From positions 248,001 through 312,000 of the forward strand of contig JAFEKR010000037.1 in assembly GCA_019022495.1 (NCBI GenBank): a stretch of 64,000 nucleotides of DNA. Direction: 5' to 3'. Of this stretch, positions 1-10,269 are shown in pieces (within the stretch, counting starts at the first letter, position 1; the number at the start of each line of letters is the position of its first letter). The notes under the pieces are model-generated. The model was not told the DNA's origin. It ran no database searches and saw nothing but the letters and a program-made list of their open reading frames with translations. Source of the stretch: Epichloe hybrida (taxonomy: Eukaryota; Ascomycota; Sordariomycetes; Hypocreales; Clavicipitaceae). A program made the translations under genes and the position numbers.

Positions 1-692
1 TTGGCTTCGCTGAAGAAGGCGAGTTGGCCAAAATTCAGTGCCATGGCACGTACGACGGTTGGTGCAGCACCAGCCCACAGGGCACCGACACCTTCGCTTT
101 TGGCGATGCACGACAGGGCATCGAAGACTGATTTGTAATTCTTTCGCTCTGCCAAAGGCTTGAGGCCATCACTCTGCATTCGAATGAGAGCCAAGTCGGC
201 GGGATTTCCGATCATGGCTGCCAAACCTCCTGCGGCCAAGCCCGCTGTAGCTCTGTCTGCGAACCCAACTTCTCGACCCTGACCAGTGGCCCGTGTTTTC
301 AACGATCCCATAAAGGTGTCGAAGAATCCCAAACGGGCAGTTGTATATACTGCTTGTCGCAAAAGACCTGCTGACAGACCAGTATACAGATCGAGCACCT
401 TGCCGCTGGCGATGATCTGTTTGGTGACGGAGAGCGGAGTGGCTCTGGGGCCGCCGGAGCTGCCTTCACCAGCGAGTTGAATCCTGACCTTGACCATGTC
501 GACTGGTTGTATCGCAAAGGTGGCCACCATACCGCTGAGTCCGCCATTGATGAAGGGCAGGGCGGCTCTGATGTATGGAGTGTGGAGGAGGTCGTGAGAA
601 ACGGCCATTCCATCAGCTCTTACAGCAGCAATTATGTCCGACGTCTTGTTGCGAGCTGATTCGGCGGCTTGCCTTACTGAACCGCCTGCCAT
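1..692 (-). CDS. Mitochondrial 2-oxoglutarate/malate-type carrier (partial, C-terminus outside window)
   Basis: The complement strand reads open from an ATG at 692 to the window edge, giving 230 codons with no intron. The protein would be an inner-membrane carrier of the SLC25 family exchanging a dicarboxylate such as 2-oxoglutarate or malate. Two carrier signatures are visible: QPVDMVKVRIQ near residue 63 and NPADLALIRMQ near residue 163, each followed by the usual Gly-rich second helix of its repeat. The third repeat should lie beyond the window; family members are about 300-330 residues. A roughly 40-residue N-terminal extension (starting MAGGSVRQAAESARNK) precedes the first helix. The spacing and the RMQSDG element after the second signature resemble oxoglutarate carriers (SLC25A11 group) more than citrate or phosphate carriers. 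Family assignment is firm; the substrate is inferred. Confidence 0.85.
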   Translation of the reverse strand, partial: MAGGSVRQAAESARNKTSDIIAAVRADGMAVSHDLLHTPYIRAALPFINGGLSGMVATFAIQPVDMVKVRIQLAGEGSSGGPRATPLSVTKQIIASGKVLDLYTGLSAGLLRQAVYTTARLGFFDTFMGSLKTRATGQGREVGFADRATAGLAAGGLAAMIGNPADLALIRMQSDGLKPLAERKNYKSVFDALSCIAKSEGVGALWAGAAPTVVRAMALNFGQLAFFSEA

Positions 693-2583
693 TGTGAAGA
701 AGCTTGACTGTCGTGTTGAGTCTAATTACGAAGGGCTACGTGTTGGACAATATGCCTCGAAGCTGCAGCTCGAGTAGAATGCCTGAAACACAGACTGGTT
801 AGCTACGGGGCAGATCAAAAAGTTGCATAAATCAGCCTCTGATTGCGGTCGAAGGTTCCTGACACAACAACTCAGCATGTTCGAAAATGGCGCAGAGAAA
901 CCAGACATTCTCTTATAAACAACGGAATCCCAGTTTGCAATGTGCACCAGAGCTCCGCCTATACTGACATGGCTCGCACGCCTGAAAAAGCTATCTGGCA
1001 TCTGAAGCGAACCCTAAACTTTGTGCAAACTTTCCATAGCCTTTCTTAGACAACCGAAGCTCATCAATGTCATGATAACGATCTCGGCAGAGTGCTGGAA
1101 GCTGCCGTGGTGGATCCGGGGAGCGACTCCGCTCGTTGCAAGACATTGGCGGCTGCATGGGGCTTTCGATATGGGGCCGACCGGTGGTGCTAGGCAAACG
1201 TGGGGGGACTTACAAGGATCAAAAGAGCAAAGAGCCCAAGTTTACACGGCGCGAGGTTGATTCTGATAGCTGCGTGCCGACGAAGAATTTGTCCCGAGAT
1301 GAGTGCGAAGAGAGTTATCACAGCAAGCTCTCGACTTCAAGGAAGATGGTCGGGGACACACGCGAGCCGTCACAGCTGGGAAGGCCAGGCGGGGTCGTGA
1401 TAACTGAGAAAGCAAGTCGAGGGTCGCCTTGCTTGTCCGCGTACGGTGGTGGGTGTACTTCGGCTTCAAAGGATGCGGCCAAGATGATGCAGCTAGATGT
1501 GTAAGCCACAACGACACACGCACAGATACGACGGACCGTTGACGAATGACAAATGACGACGATCCGGTTGGTATCATCCACTTGACGCTTTTGGCAGCAG
1601 AGGCAGAGACGTACAAGTCAGCAAGCTTACAAAAAAGAAGACGATGAAACACGGATGGAATACCGAACAAGCCCGGACAGCAACGCGCTCGAAAATTGTA
1701 CGTTAGAGATGGGTAGGCACGCGGTGTGGACTTGTGTGACTTGGTTGGGGGGGACGGGGAGTAAAATAGATGGCCCATGGCGACACCATCTCATGCTCCT
1801 GTCCTCAAGATTCCCAAGAGTGTTGTCGGGTGTACGCGAGAGGTTTCCATTAGACCACGCCCCCCTCCCCCCGATGTCTGGCAATGCATATGGCTCGAGA
1901 GGTCGAACGAAGTGGCGTCGTTGAATGACCTACCATTTGCCCACCCTCCTCCAAACCAGTCATTTGCGGGGCGTGAATGCGTGCGAATGCGTGCGAATGC
2001 GTGCGTTGTTGCTGCTGTCCTTTGAAGAGGCGTCCAATTGTCCAGTCGTCCAAGTCGTCCAGTCACACACGGATTACGCAACAAGTTATTGGATTGGGTG
2101 GAACCTGGCCATGATTCATCCCGAGCCGTTTATCATCTGCGGATACCGGTTTGGCATCAACGCGGGGTATCGGGCGACACATGGTCAGTTACGTGCAGCC
2201 CTAGACGGTGTCGCAGGGCGACTATTGGTGGATGCTCTGGTTGACCAATTCCAGCATCTGCAATGAAATCATGGAAACCCTCCCTTGTCCCTCGTCAGTT
2301 GGTCACCTGGAACTTATCCGATGCTGATGATGCACTAGGGCATTATTATTCTCATACTAGCGACAAATTCTCTCAGTTCCTCCCCCGTCATGGCACTCCC
2401 AGATCGTCATCTCTACTCAACGGCTTAGGGACCTAGCTGCGGACCTCTAGCCAACGTCATCTCCCAATGACAGAGGTTTCCCCCGCAATATTCATTCTTG
2501 AGCTGAGCCATCTCGCGTGTTCCAACTGGCAAGATGAGGACTTATTGTTGAAATGTCTTTTATCATCGATACTATGAGACCGT
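693..2583. other. Intergenic, no gene recognised
   Basis: This 1.9-kb stretch lies between the divergent-side end of the carrier gene and the 3' end of the SDR gene. The reading frames are short, overlap on all strands and show no domain I recognise. A small 10-bp tandem repeat of GCGTGCGAAT (about three copies) sits near 1975-2005. The first few hundred bases presumably hold the carrier promoter. Confidence 0.5.
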
Positions 2584-3742
2584 CTAGTTGATTGATGGGA
2601 ACATGTTCAGACGCCCTCCGTCTAGTACTACAACCACACTATTGCAGTACGCACCCGCTTTGGACGCCAGATAGAGAATGGTCCTAGCCATATCCGTCTC
2701 TTCGCCGAATCTCCCCATGGGAACCATGGTCGTGGGAACGGGCCCGTAGCGTCCCGATTCGTCCCGATATTTTTGTATCATCGGAGCCGACATTTCGCTC
2801 GGAAATACTAGTGGCATACAACTCACATTGTCAGTTCTCGGTATCCGAGCCGGTGGGGACGCGATTCCCGGTACAAGAACCCGAGTCAACTTACTTCCAG
2901 GCGCTATACAGTTTGCACTACAAAAGAATCCGCATGGAAGTGGCCTCACGTTAGTCGACAGAAAAAGGAAGGATAATTCTCCGTGCAGGTGCAGCGTCTA
3001 TGACCAAGGAAATTCGCTCACCGTATATTCCATCGAGGCAAGTTCGTGGCAAGTTGCTTCGCAGCCAGCACCGCTGCGTTTTTGGACTGGCTGTACGCCC
3101 AGCCTGCCGTGGATGTCTTGTTGAACCCTCCAATGGAGCTTGTGATAATCACCTGCGATTGCTGAGTTACATTCTTCTTCTTGTTCCCCAGATCCAGCAA
3201 ATTCAAGAACGCCATGGCCGTGAACCAAGGCGCGGCCGTGTTGACAGCAAATGTCTCTACATAGGCTGCCATGTCCAAAGCGAAATTGCCCTCTGCAAAG
3301 TCCTCCAGAGTCGTGTCTTCCGTGAGAGGACCGGCAGAGGGGCCCGTAATGCCGGAATTGCAAAGCAGGAGGTTCAGATAACCCGAGTCCTTTTCGACGA
3401 GTTTGGCAGCTTATTGAAGGCTTTCTTTTGAAGTTACGTCGCATTTGACGGGTATGACGTTGGATCCGATAGATGACGCTGCCTTTTGTAGAACTTCCTC
3501 CCGTCTCCCGGCGATGTAGACCTTGGCCGCACCATTTCGTATCAAAGCTTTCGCAAACATGAGTCCAATGCCTGCGGTTGTGGTTTTCAGCACGGATGAC
3601 GCGTTCTGTTTATCAATGGTCATGGACGAGGGAAACTAGACATGGACTTACCGGTGCCTCCTCCCGTGATGAAGGCGACGAGTCCATCGACGTTGAATAG
3701 GTTGCCAGCGGCAAGTGAGGCGTCACCTGTTTGAGAAGCCAT
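2584..3742 (-). pseudogene. Short-chain dehydrogenase/reductase (SDR), in-frame stop at codon 84
   Basis: Four exons on the complement (3742-3652, 3571-3022, 2917-2895, 2807-2584) separated by GT-AG introns of 80, 104 and 87 bp give a 295-codon SDR frame. Exon 1 plus 2 build the Rossmann motif ITGGGTGIGLMF. NSGITGPS matches the NAG region. SSIGG followed by AYSQSKNA provides the catalytic Ser-Tyr-Lys set. The spliced 23-nt exon 3 supplies the APG motif. SDRs of this type oxidise or reduce a small substrate with NAD(P); the substrate cannot be read. A TAA at 3413-3411 lies between CAA and GCT in the middle of an otherwise intact frame. A CAA-to-TAA change, the RIP direction, would explain it. 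No intron of plausible size removes it, so this copy is probably inactive unless the base is a sequencing error. Confidence 0.75.
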
Positions 3743-4475
3743 GATTCCCTTTTACACTACGTATCATTATGAAGTAGAAAGTGAAGATAAATAGATCTGG
3801 TCTGAACGGAAAGTACAATGAATCAAGCAAGTGCGTGCAGTAGCATCACGGTTAAAAGTCCAACAGTTGTACCTGTAATCCGTAATATGCCGAGGTTTTA
3901 TCAGGGAAAGCAGAGCTCTGCCTGCGTTTTACGTCATAGCAAGGCGAGGGCAAGAAGGTAGAGCGTAGCTTCCCGCTTTACCTACGTTTTACGTTATAGT
4001 AAGGTAAAGGCAAGAGGATAGAGCGTAGCTTCCTGCGCTCCCATTATTAAAATAAGGTTATCCTATAGAGACATCTCTTCTGATTAGTTAGATATAAAAT
4101 ACTCTTTACTAACTAGATAAGAAATTTTTTTCTGCCTCTCTTTAGCCGCCCGCTCTAGGGGAGGGGTGGGTGGGGGGTCAATAAGTCAAATCGTCAAATC
4201 GACAGTTAAAAAGTCAGTTAAAAAAAAACGGAAGCGCATAATAGTTAGCCCGTGCAGATATTATGCTGCCGGGCAGCCATAATGGTCTTGTATGCCGAAG
4301 TTTTGTTACATAGCAAAGGCGTGATTGATCATTCACACTGTAGAAATGGGCGTGACCGTGCCGATAAGAAGCTGGTCTCTTACAGTGCATCTATCGTATC
4401 CACACTCAAAAACTTTTTTGGTCGTCCAACCCGCCAACAACGCCCCAGCGCAAGCTGTTTGACCACACAGCAAAA
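3743..4475. other. Intergenic with AT-rich repeat remnant
   Basis: Between the SDR start and the Bud22-family gene. It holds a 60-bp-period tandem duplication, an AT-rich stretch around 4035-4130, a G-rich tract at 4155-4177 followed by GTCAATAAGTCAAAT, and A-runs. It looks like a decayed repeat plus the Bud22 promoter. No coding region was recognised. Confidence 0.5.
3921..4036. repeat. 60-bp-period tandem duplication with transition-only differences
   Basis: Copy one (about 3921-3976) and copy two (about 3981-4036) align without gaps for most of their length. They differ at about eight positions, all transitions, mostly with C or G in the first copy and T or A in the second (for example CGTCATAG against CGTTATAG). 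This resembles a small RIP-affected repeat remnant. Confidence 0.6.
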
Positions 4476-5898
4476 ATGCCCAAACGAAAGCGTGGCAGCG
4501 GTTCAAGCTTGAACGACATCTTGGACCAATACCAAGATGAAGTATTCAGAGCCTTGAAGGCGTCGAAAGGCTTCGAGAGGCAGCGGCTCAGCAAAAGGCT
4601 ACGAGATCAGGGCATAACTCCAGACAAGACGCGGCGGCTGGAACGAGAAATCTCCGTGTTGAAGGTATTGTGAACCCACGTAGCACGATTGAGACCAAAT
4701 ATAAACTGGCTGAATTCCTCGCACTAACATGGCTCAGTCTCTGGATTTGCATCAAACTGCCCGTGCGCATTTATACCTGTCTCTACTCAAAGTAAAGTCA
4801 ATTGCCGCCTCGCCCGATGTTCCTGATGAGCTACGAAGAGGAGTGTCGAAACCCGACCTACCAGAGGAGGAACAAACCGCGCTTCATAATGTCACCAGCA
4901 GCCTGTACAACAGACAACCGGTAAAACAGGTCGTCGACCGAGCAATCAAGGCTGTTTGCAGTATTCTGAATGTGCCAGTCCCCGAGAATTCTAAGCGATC
5001 GCGCAAAGACAAACACAAGGACCAAGAGGACCAGCCCTCGGCCCTGATGGAGTCATCTCTGGCCACATCGGAGCCAATCAGTAGCGCTCCAAAGGCTGAG
5101 GATGGCGGTGAATCTAACGAGGAATCAGAATTCGAGGGCTTCAGCAGTAACGTTGATGAGCCGTCAACAACATTAGATGGACCCGACAGCGATGTGGAAG
5201 AGAATGAAGAGAAAAATTTCGAAAGCCTAAATGATCTACTGGGAAGCTCCTCCGGTGAGGAAGAGGATTGGAACGATGAAAAATATGATCGATTCCGAGG
5301 CACAGAAACAGTCAATTTGGATGATGTTTCAGTCTCTGGCTCGAGTGATGAAGATTCAGAGGCAGAGTCTGAACCCCGTGCATCATCCCGATCACCATCG
5401 CCACAGGCAGAGAAGAAACAAAGACCAGCAAAGAAGGCCTCGTCAGCCATGAAGCCTGGCCAGATTGGGGGCTCAACATTCCTCCCCTCGCTCATGGGAG
5501 GCTACATCTCAGGTTCTGAATCTGCGTCCGACATTGAGGAGGCCAAGCCGAAGAAGCGCCGTGGACAACGTGCGCGACAGGCGATTTGGGAGGCAAAGTA
5601 CGGGTCCGGTGCCAAACACCTGCAGAAGCCGTCAAACAAAGGTGGCAGGGACTCGGGCTGGGATATGCGGCGAGGCGCAGTTGATGGTGACAATCAAGGG
5701 AAAAGATTACCATGGAAGAAGGGCATCCAACGCCCTGGCAGTGCATACTCGCAAGGGCAAGGGGAGGCCGCGCCGGCACTTAAACCTAGGAAGAGAGACG
5801 ATGAAGGGACACTGCATCCAAGCTGGGAAGCAAGAAAGAAGGCGAGGGAGACGCAGAAGACAGTGACATTTACTGGTCAAAAAGTGGTATTTGATTAG
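4476..5898 (+). CDS. Bud22/SRFBP1-family ribosome-biogenesis protein
   Basis: Two exons (4476-4664, 4738-5898) joined by a 73-bp phase-0 intron with a CTAAC branch site give a 449-residue protein. Yeast Bud22 is a nucleolar factor for early 18S rRNA processing, and that role is inferred here. The N-terminus is basic (MPKRKRGSG) and followed by a helical region spanning the splice junction (EISVLK then SLDLHQTARAHLY) with charged residues as in the family. The middle is a long acidic Ser/Glu/Asp region with Lys-Arg patches, typical of nucleolar proteins. The C-terminus carries the family ending LHPSWEARKKARETQ plus a final KVVFD. The ATG at 4476 is the first in a frame preceded by A-rich leader. 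A second in-frame ATG lies inside the intron and should not be used. Confidence 0.85.
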
Positions 5899-6245
5899 CA
5901 CAGGCATTGATGAGCAATGTGATATGATCTACAGTATGAGCAGCCAGTTTCAAATTTCCACGGTCGCAGCATCCCTTTGACTTATGAGGTCTACATTTTG
6001 GGCAGGAACTCATGCAGCAACGGTTGCCGCCCTATTCACCCGCCTCCGCGTTGGGTTTCTCCATTGAGGGCTTTTTTTTCTTTGGCACTTTGCGTCACTC
6101 GGATTGCACAAGCTTCAACTCCGTCAAGTCTCATCACCTATATCGTTTGCTCAGCCCGTTATTCTATCCTCATCTCAGTACACTGGCCGACACTGCGACG
6201 GCCACTGGACCCTATAAACGCCCTGCACATTATCACCATTTCTCC
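5899..6245. other. Intergenic, presumed promoter and leader
   Basis: A 347-bp gap between two plus-strand genes. It ends in pyrimidine-rich sequence (including a T-run near 6070) typical of a fungal 5' leader. An in-frame ATG at 6012 lies here but its downstream residues look like translated leader, so I place the next start at 6246. Confidence 0.4.
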
Positions 6246-7835
6246 ATGGAAAAAGACCAAAGCAAGGCAATGGAATCTCAAACGAAGATTGAAACGGCTC
6301 GGGCGTCGTCGGGTAGCGGTTCAAGGCTTGGTCATGACCGTCGCGCAGTAACACGTTCAGGAGACCAATGTCAGGAACAACAAGCCCATCATTCCACCAA
6401 AAGTCAGAATACATTCAAAACAGATGCTATGCGGCAAGCGGAAATTAGAGCAAGGGCCCACCTAAGAAAACGGCGGCTTCATCATGCATCCGTGACGCTT
6501 GCTGGAGAATCAGAACCACCAAAGGGAAAGGGAAGTCAGATGTACTTTCTTAGCGATGGAGACATCAAGGACATGGTCGGGATAGTCATGGATACTCTTC
6601 GTCAGAGCTTAGTGTCCCTGACATGTCCTCGAAGAGTCCACGGCTGTAGAACAGGTACAAAAGATGACAACCCGACAACTTCAGGTTTTAAATACGGGAG
6701 AACCTCGATCACGCCTCGTCTCTCCGCCGCTGCGGATCCTGCGACGACGATCAGCTTGCCCAGGACGGTGTTCTCGTATACCAATTGGGGAGGCCGAGAA
6801 TTCTCCACGACGGATTCCAGGGTTGACTCGTCGACAAAAACGACTATACTATCCCGAGGTAGTGTGTCTGAAATTGTTTGGGCTGAAAGTCCCTCTACCG
6901 ACGTCGACGGGTTTCGAGATTCGCTGTCGTCAGCCGGTCTTTTCGAAGACGGGATTAGCCAACACTGCCTCAGATGCCACTCATTGTCAAAGTGTGTTCG
7001 ATGCCAGAAAATGATCGAGGCCGAAAGAACGGATTCGAATTGCCGCTTCGCCTCTCTTTTCCCACCGTCAACAAATCCAAACCCAGTTTTGAACAAGCGG
7101 GTGTCTCGCTCAACAGATGATGGCTCCAACATCACATCGTTTCCAGAGTTACGGCCACGACAATGCACCAATGATTGGCTCAAGCCGCCTGTCGAAATCG
7201 AACAACTGCTACAAACTCAATCGTCTAATTTGTACCGCAGAGGTGTCGATGCACATAGCGGCTTGGCACCCAATTCTCCAGAGAGTGTGTGGGAACAAAC
7301 GTTGCCTTTGTCTGTACCATGTGATGACAGTGTGTTCAACAAAAACTCCCTCTTCAGCGCCGGTGCCTGTTTCCAAGAGCGCCGAGGCACTGAATCGTCC
7401 GCAGGGGCCAGCGGAAAGCATCTGGGTAACTCAATCAGATCAGCATCCCGGGGTCGTCGTCGTTCCTCGAAAATTCCCACAACAAATCAATCGCCATGGG
7501 AAAGTCAAGGCCAAGTATTCCCCCATGTATTGAACAAGCTCCGTCAGAACAGTCAGCATTCTATCCTTGAAGAGGGCCTCCACTCACGAGAATGGGCCAC
7601 TTGGTCACCAGAGCCCGAGATGCTGCTGCCACTTGAGCCATCGCAGGCGGCAAACTCTCGTTCTAGAGACAGCATCATCAGAGAGCGCACCCTGAAGCGG
7701 CCCACGGTCGACACCTCGGGCATATATGAAGCATTGACTGGGAGCAGAATGACGAAGCAAAAGGAGAAATGCGCCGCGTGCTCAGAGGACAACAGGCCGC
7801 ATGTTTGTAAGGATGACTTGGATAGCTGCACATGA
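6246..7835 (+). CDS. Hypothetical protein with Cys-pair motifs
   Basis: A single uninterrupted frame of 529 codons from the ATG at 6246. The frame is open upstream to an ATG at 6012 (607 codons), but that extension is Phe/Ser/His-rich leader-like sequence. I do not recognise a named family. The protein is Ser/Arg-rich and mostly low in hydrophobic segments, with no signal peptide or membrane helix from 6246. A compact cysteine cluster CLRCHSLSKCVRCQK lies near residue 240 and a second, CAACSEDNRPHVCKDD, at the C-terminus; both could bind zinc. The middle contains a short basic stretch with SRGRRRSSK. Codon use looks like the neighbours. A role in the nucleus is possible but not shown. Confidence 0.7.
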   Translation: MEKDQSKAMESQTKIETARASSGSGSRLGHDRRAVTRSGDQCQEQQAHHSTKSQNTFKTDAMRQAEIRARAHLRKRRLHHASVTLAGESEPPKGKGSQMYFLSDGDIKDMVGIVMDTLRQSLVSLTCPRRVHGCRTGTKDDNPTTSGFKYGRTSITPRLSAAADPATTISLPRTVFSYTNWGGREFSTTDSRVDSSTKTTILSRGSVSEIVWAESPSTDVDGFRDSLSSAGLFEDGISQHCLRCHSLSKCVRCQKMIEAERTDSNCRFASLFPPSTNPNPVLNKRVSRSTDDGSNITSFPELRPRQCTNDWLKPPVEIEQLLQTQSSNLYRRGVDAHSGLAPNSPESVWEQTLPLSVPCDDSVFNKNSLFSAGACFQERRGTESSAGASGKHLGNSIRSASRGRRRSSKIPTTNQSPWESQGQVFPHVLNKLRQNSQHSILEEGLHSREWATWSPEPEMLLPLEPSQAANSRSRDSIIRERTLKRPTVDTSGIYEALTGSRMTKQKEKCAACSEDNRPHVCKDDLDSCT

Positions 7836-8091
7836 CCGGGTTGAAGACCGGAACTGTAAACGGCCTTATTCACGCCAGCTTGCAGCTTGTCATCATTAAT
7901 GTACACTCCTAAAGATCGAAAAGTATGACTCGCTTATTCAATTCAGAATTCGGTTCGGTTTAGATGGAGTGTATCGATGATGCGGTGCAAGATGAATGGC
8001 AGGGCATTTTACAAAGTGCAGGTCCTCACTACGTGTAGAAACCCCGATGCTGATTGATGGATACAACTGCATTGAAAAGGCCCATGCTTCG

Positions 8092-9780
8092 TTAGATTGC
8101 CTTGGACGCCCGCGACTTGTTCTCCCTGTGCCTCTTTTCCTTGGCTGCCGCCTTCCTCCTCGCCATCCAAGACTTGTTCAAGTTACGCCTGTTCTCCCAG
8201 AACCAAGACTGGAAGTCGGTCGTCCCCTGCTGCCCGTCCGGCCGTGTCTCTTTGTACCCGTCCTCATCCTCATGGACCCCATCCTCTTCGTCATCGCCCG
8301 GAGCCCAAAAGTTCTTCATGCGACTGGGATGAGCAGTATCGGGGGTAGGAGCAGCGCTTCTAACGTGTCTCCATTCCAGATCCTGGCGAGTAAAAGGGGT
8401 CATGGGCACGGCAACCGCAGGAGTGCCCTCGTCTTCGACATGATGGTCTTGAGCGCCAGCGGCGAAGAAAGTGAATGATTCGGCGGGTGCGGCGAGCGCA
8501 ACTGCCCCGTCGGGCTTCGGACGCTTGTAAAGTGCTTCGAGAGGGTGTACTTTGCCGGGCGTGATGGGGGGGGGGATTTGAATGGTGAGGCTGCGGGAGG
8601 AACTGGATGACATGGGGCGGGAATCTTCTTGGCCGGCGCGTGTTGTTTGTTCTATTGCATCGTCCCCGTCTCCGTCTTCGTCAGAAGAACTGCTTGATGA
8701 TACGTCGCTCTGGTCTTCCTTCGATGCCGCATCCTCGCCTTTCTGTAGCATCTTGATGTCTTCTGGTGCTCCTGAACCGGGGGCATCCGAGTCGGAGTCC
8801 TCTTCTTCCGAAGACGTCCCGCTACTGCTTGTGCTGTCGTCGTCGTCGTCGTCGTCGTCGGAGGGTTCCTGGGCTTCAATCTTCTTTTCCACGGGTTTCT
8901 CGCTCTTGTTGGGTTTCGTCTTGGTCACCACGTGGTTGGCCCTGACCTTGACCTCCACAGCCTCGACGAGGTCCCCATGCTCGTCGACCCAGCCCTTGCC
9001 GTCCACAAAGTCCACCGCCTCCTTGCCCTGCCTACGCGGCACTTCGTTTTTCAAGAAGCCAGGAAAGGTGGTCGTCTTTTCAAACTCGTGAACAATGATG
9101 TCTCTCGCATTGTCGCCCCCCCTCCTCCTCCTCTTCTTCTTGTGCGCTTCCCCGGCCGGCAAGTTGCCCACGGCGTTGGGGGGCAATCTCGTCTTGAGGA
9201 GACACTCGTCCAGGTCCGTGTACTTCGACTTTGGGCGCCTCCTCTTCTCCGCCTGGTTCTTGTCCTTGGCCGACGACTTGTCCCTGGTGCTGCGCTTGTT
9301 CTTCACCTTTGCATCAGTAGACTCGGTCCATCCCCGCTTCACTTTCCTGTCTTTCAGGACCACGCCTTGTATCACGTCGGCGTCGCGCCCGCGCCCGCGC
9401 TTGCGTCTCCGGGACGTCTCCTGCCCGTCGGCGGCCTTCCTCTTCTCGCTCGTCTTGGCGTCCGCGGCGTCCGCATCCGAGGCTTCTTGGCCCGTCGTCG
9501 GCTCGCGTGTCTCCTCTGCGCGGGCCTTTTCCACGCGCATCCTGGCGCCCCTGAGCGTCGTCCCGTGGAGCCTCTTCTTGAGCTTCTCGGCGTCCGAGGG
9601 GGGGAGGTCCACGAAGCCGTAGCGCTTCTCGGGGAACGTCTCGAGCGTGTGCAGCGAGATGTTGCGGGCGAGCGGCAGCAGCGAGGCCGGCAGGACGATT
9701 CCGAGGAGGTCTTGGTCCAGAGGGGTGATGTGCAGTCGAGTGTAGGCAACGTCCTTTGTTGGTGGCGAGTCTGGTGCCAT
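8092..9780 (-). CDS. Nucleolar-type protein with N-terminal RRM-like fold and acidic/basic tail
   Basis: An intronless 562-codon frame starting at the ATG at 9780. Residues about 12-88 (VAYTRLHITPLD through GARMRVEKAR) look like an RNA-recognition motif, with KRYGFVDL in the RNP1 position. Then come a Lys/Arg-rich region with several basic clusters (RRRKRGRGRD, KKKRRRRGG), an acidic Asp run and Ser/Glu/Asp blocks, and a conserved-looking C-terminus FQSWFWENRRNLNKSWMARR followed by a Lys-rich tail. This layout is common in pre-rRNA processing factors, and I suspect a link to fungal proteins annotated as SRP40- or Nop8-like, but I cannot confirm it. Antisense frames here (including one of about 299 codons) are shadows created by the GC-rich repeats. 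It is convergent with the upstream-lying hypothetical gene, 256 bp apart. Confidence 0.75.
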   Translation of the reverse strand: MAPDSPPTKDVAYTRLHITPLDQDLLGIVLPASLLPLARNISLHTLETFPEKRYGFVDLPPSDAEKLKKRLHGTTLRGARMRVEKARAEETREPTTGQEASDADAADAKTSEKRKAADGQETSRRRKRGRGRDADVIQGVVLKDRKVKRGWTESTDAKVKNKRSTRDKSSAKDKNQAEKRRRPKSKYTDLDECLLKTRLPPNAVGNLPAGEAHKKKRRRRGGDNARDIIVHEFEKTTTFPGFLKNEVPRRQGKEAVDFVDGKGWVDEHGDLVEAVEVKVRANHVVTKTKPNKSEKPVEKKIEAQEPSDDDDDDDDSTSSSGTSSEEEDSDSDAPGSGAPEDIKMLQKGEDAASKEDQSDVSSSSSSDEDGDGDDAIEQTTRAGQEDSRPMSSSSSRSLTIQIPPPITPGKVHPLEALYKRPKPDGAVALAAPAESFTFFAAGAQDHHVEDEGTPAVAVPMTPFTRQDLEWRHVRSAAPTPDTAHPSRMKNFWAPGDDEEDGVHEDEDGYKETRPDGQQGTTDFQSWFWENRRNLNKSWMARRKAAAKEKRHRENKSRASKAI

Positions 9781-10269
9781 GGCCTGCCTCTGTTTGGGTG
9801 GGCAAATGAGGTTCTCTCGAAGCCAATTTGATGGGGTTTCTTAAAAAAAAAAAAAAAAAAAACCCTTTTTTTTCCCCTTGTCTTTTGGCTCTTCTCCACC
9901 TGATGGGTGGGGCCCGTGGCTGGACCCTGCACGCGCCTTGTTCGGTCAGCATTGACAACAGGGAGGCAATTTGCCTGACCATTGCCATGTTAAGACATTC
10001 TTCGAAAGGGATGATATTTCTCGCATCGAACTCGTGCTCTCTCCCGTTCGAAAACGCAGGGGACTCGAATAAAAGTCATGTACATGATGCATTATACCGC
10101 CATCGCGTTTCAATCATTACTAAAAGCTATGCCAACCAACCCATTCACGATCGACATGCTAGTGAGGAGTAGAATTACCGTTTTCCTTCTTTTTCCTTCC
10201 CCTTTCAGCCTTAAAAGTACAAGGGACAATCAACCCCTTTCCGTCTGCCTGGAAGCCTGCCCGGTTTTC
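9781..10269. other. Intergenic with A/T homopolymer pair
   Basis: Upstream of the RRM-like gene and downstream of the heme lyase gene (both minus). A run of about 20 A at 9843-9862 followed by CCC and about nine T could form a hairpin. Homopolymers are also prone to sequencing error. No gene recognised. Confidence 0.5.

Noticed and set aside
8932..9831. Plus-strand frame of 299 codons
   Set aside because: It is antisense to the RRM-like gene and mirrors its charged repeats (Arg/Leu/Val-rich shadow).
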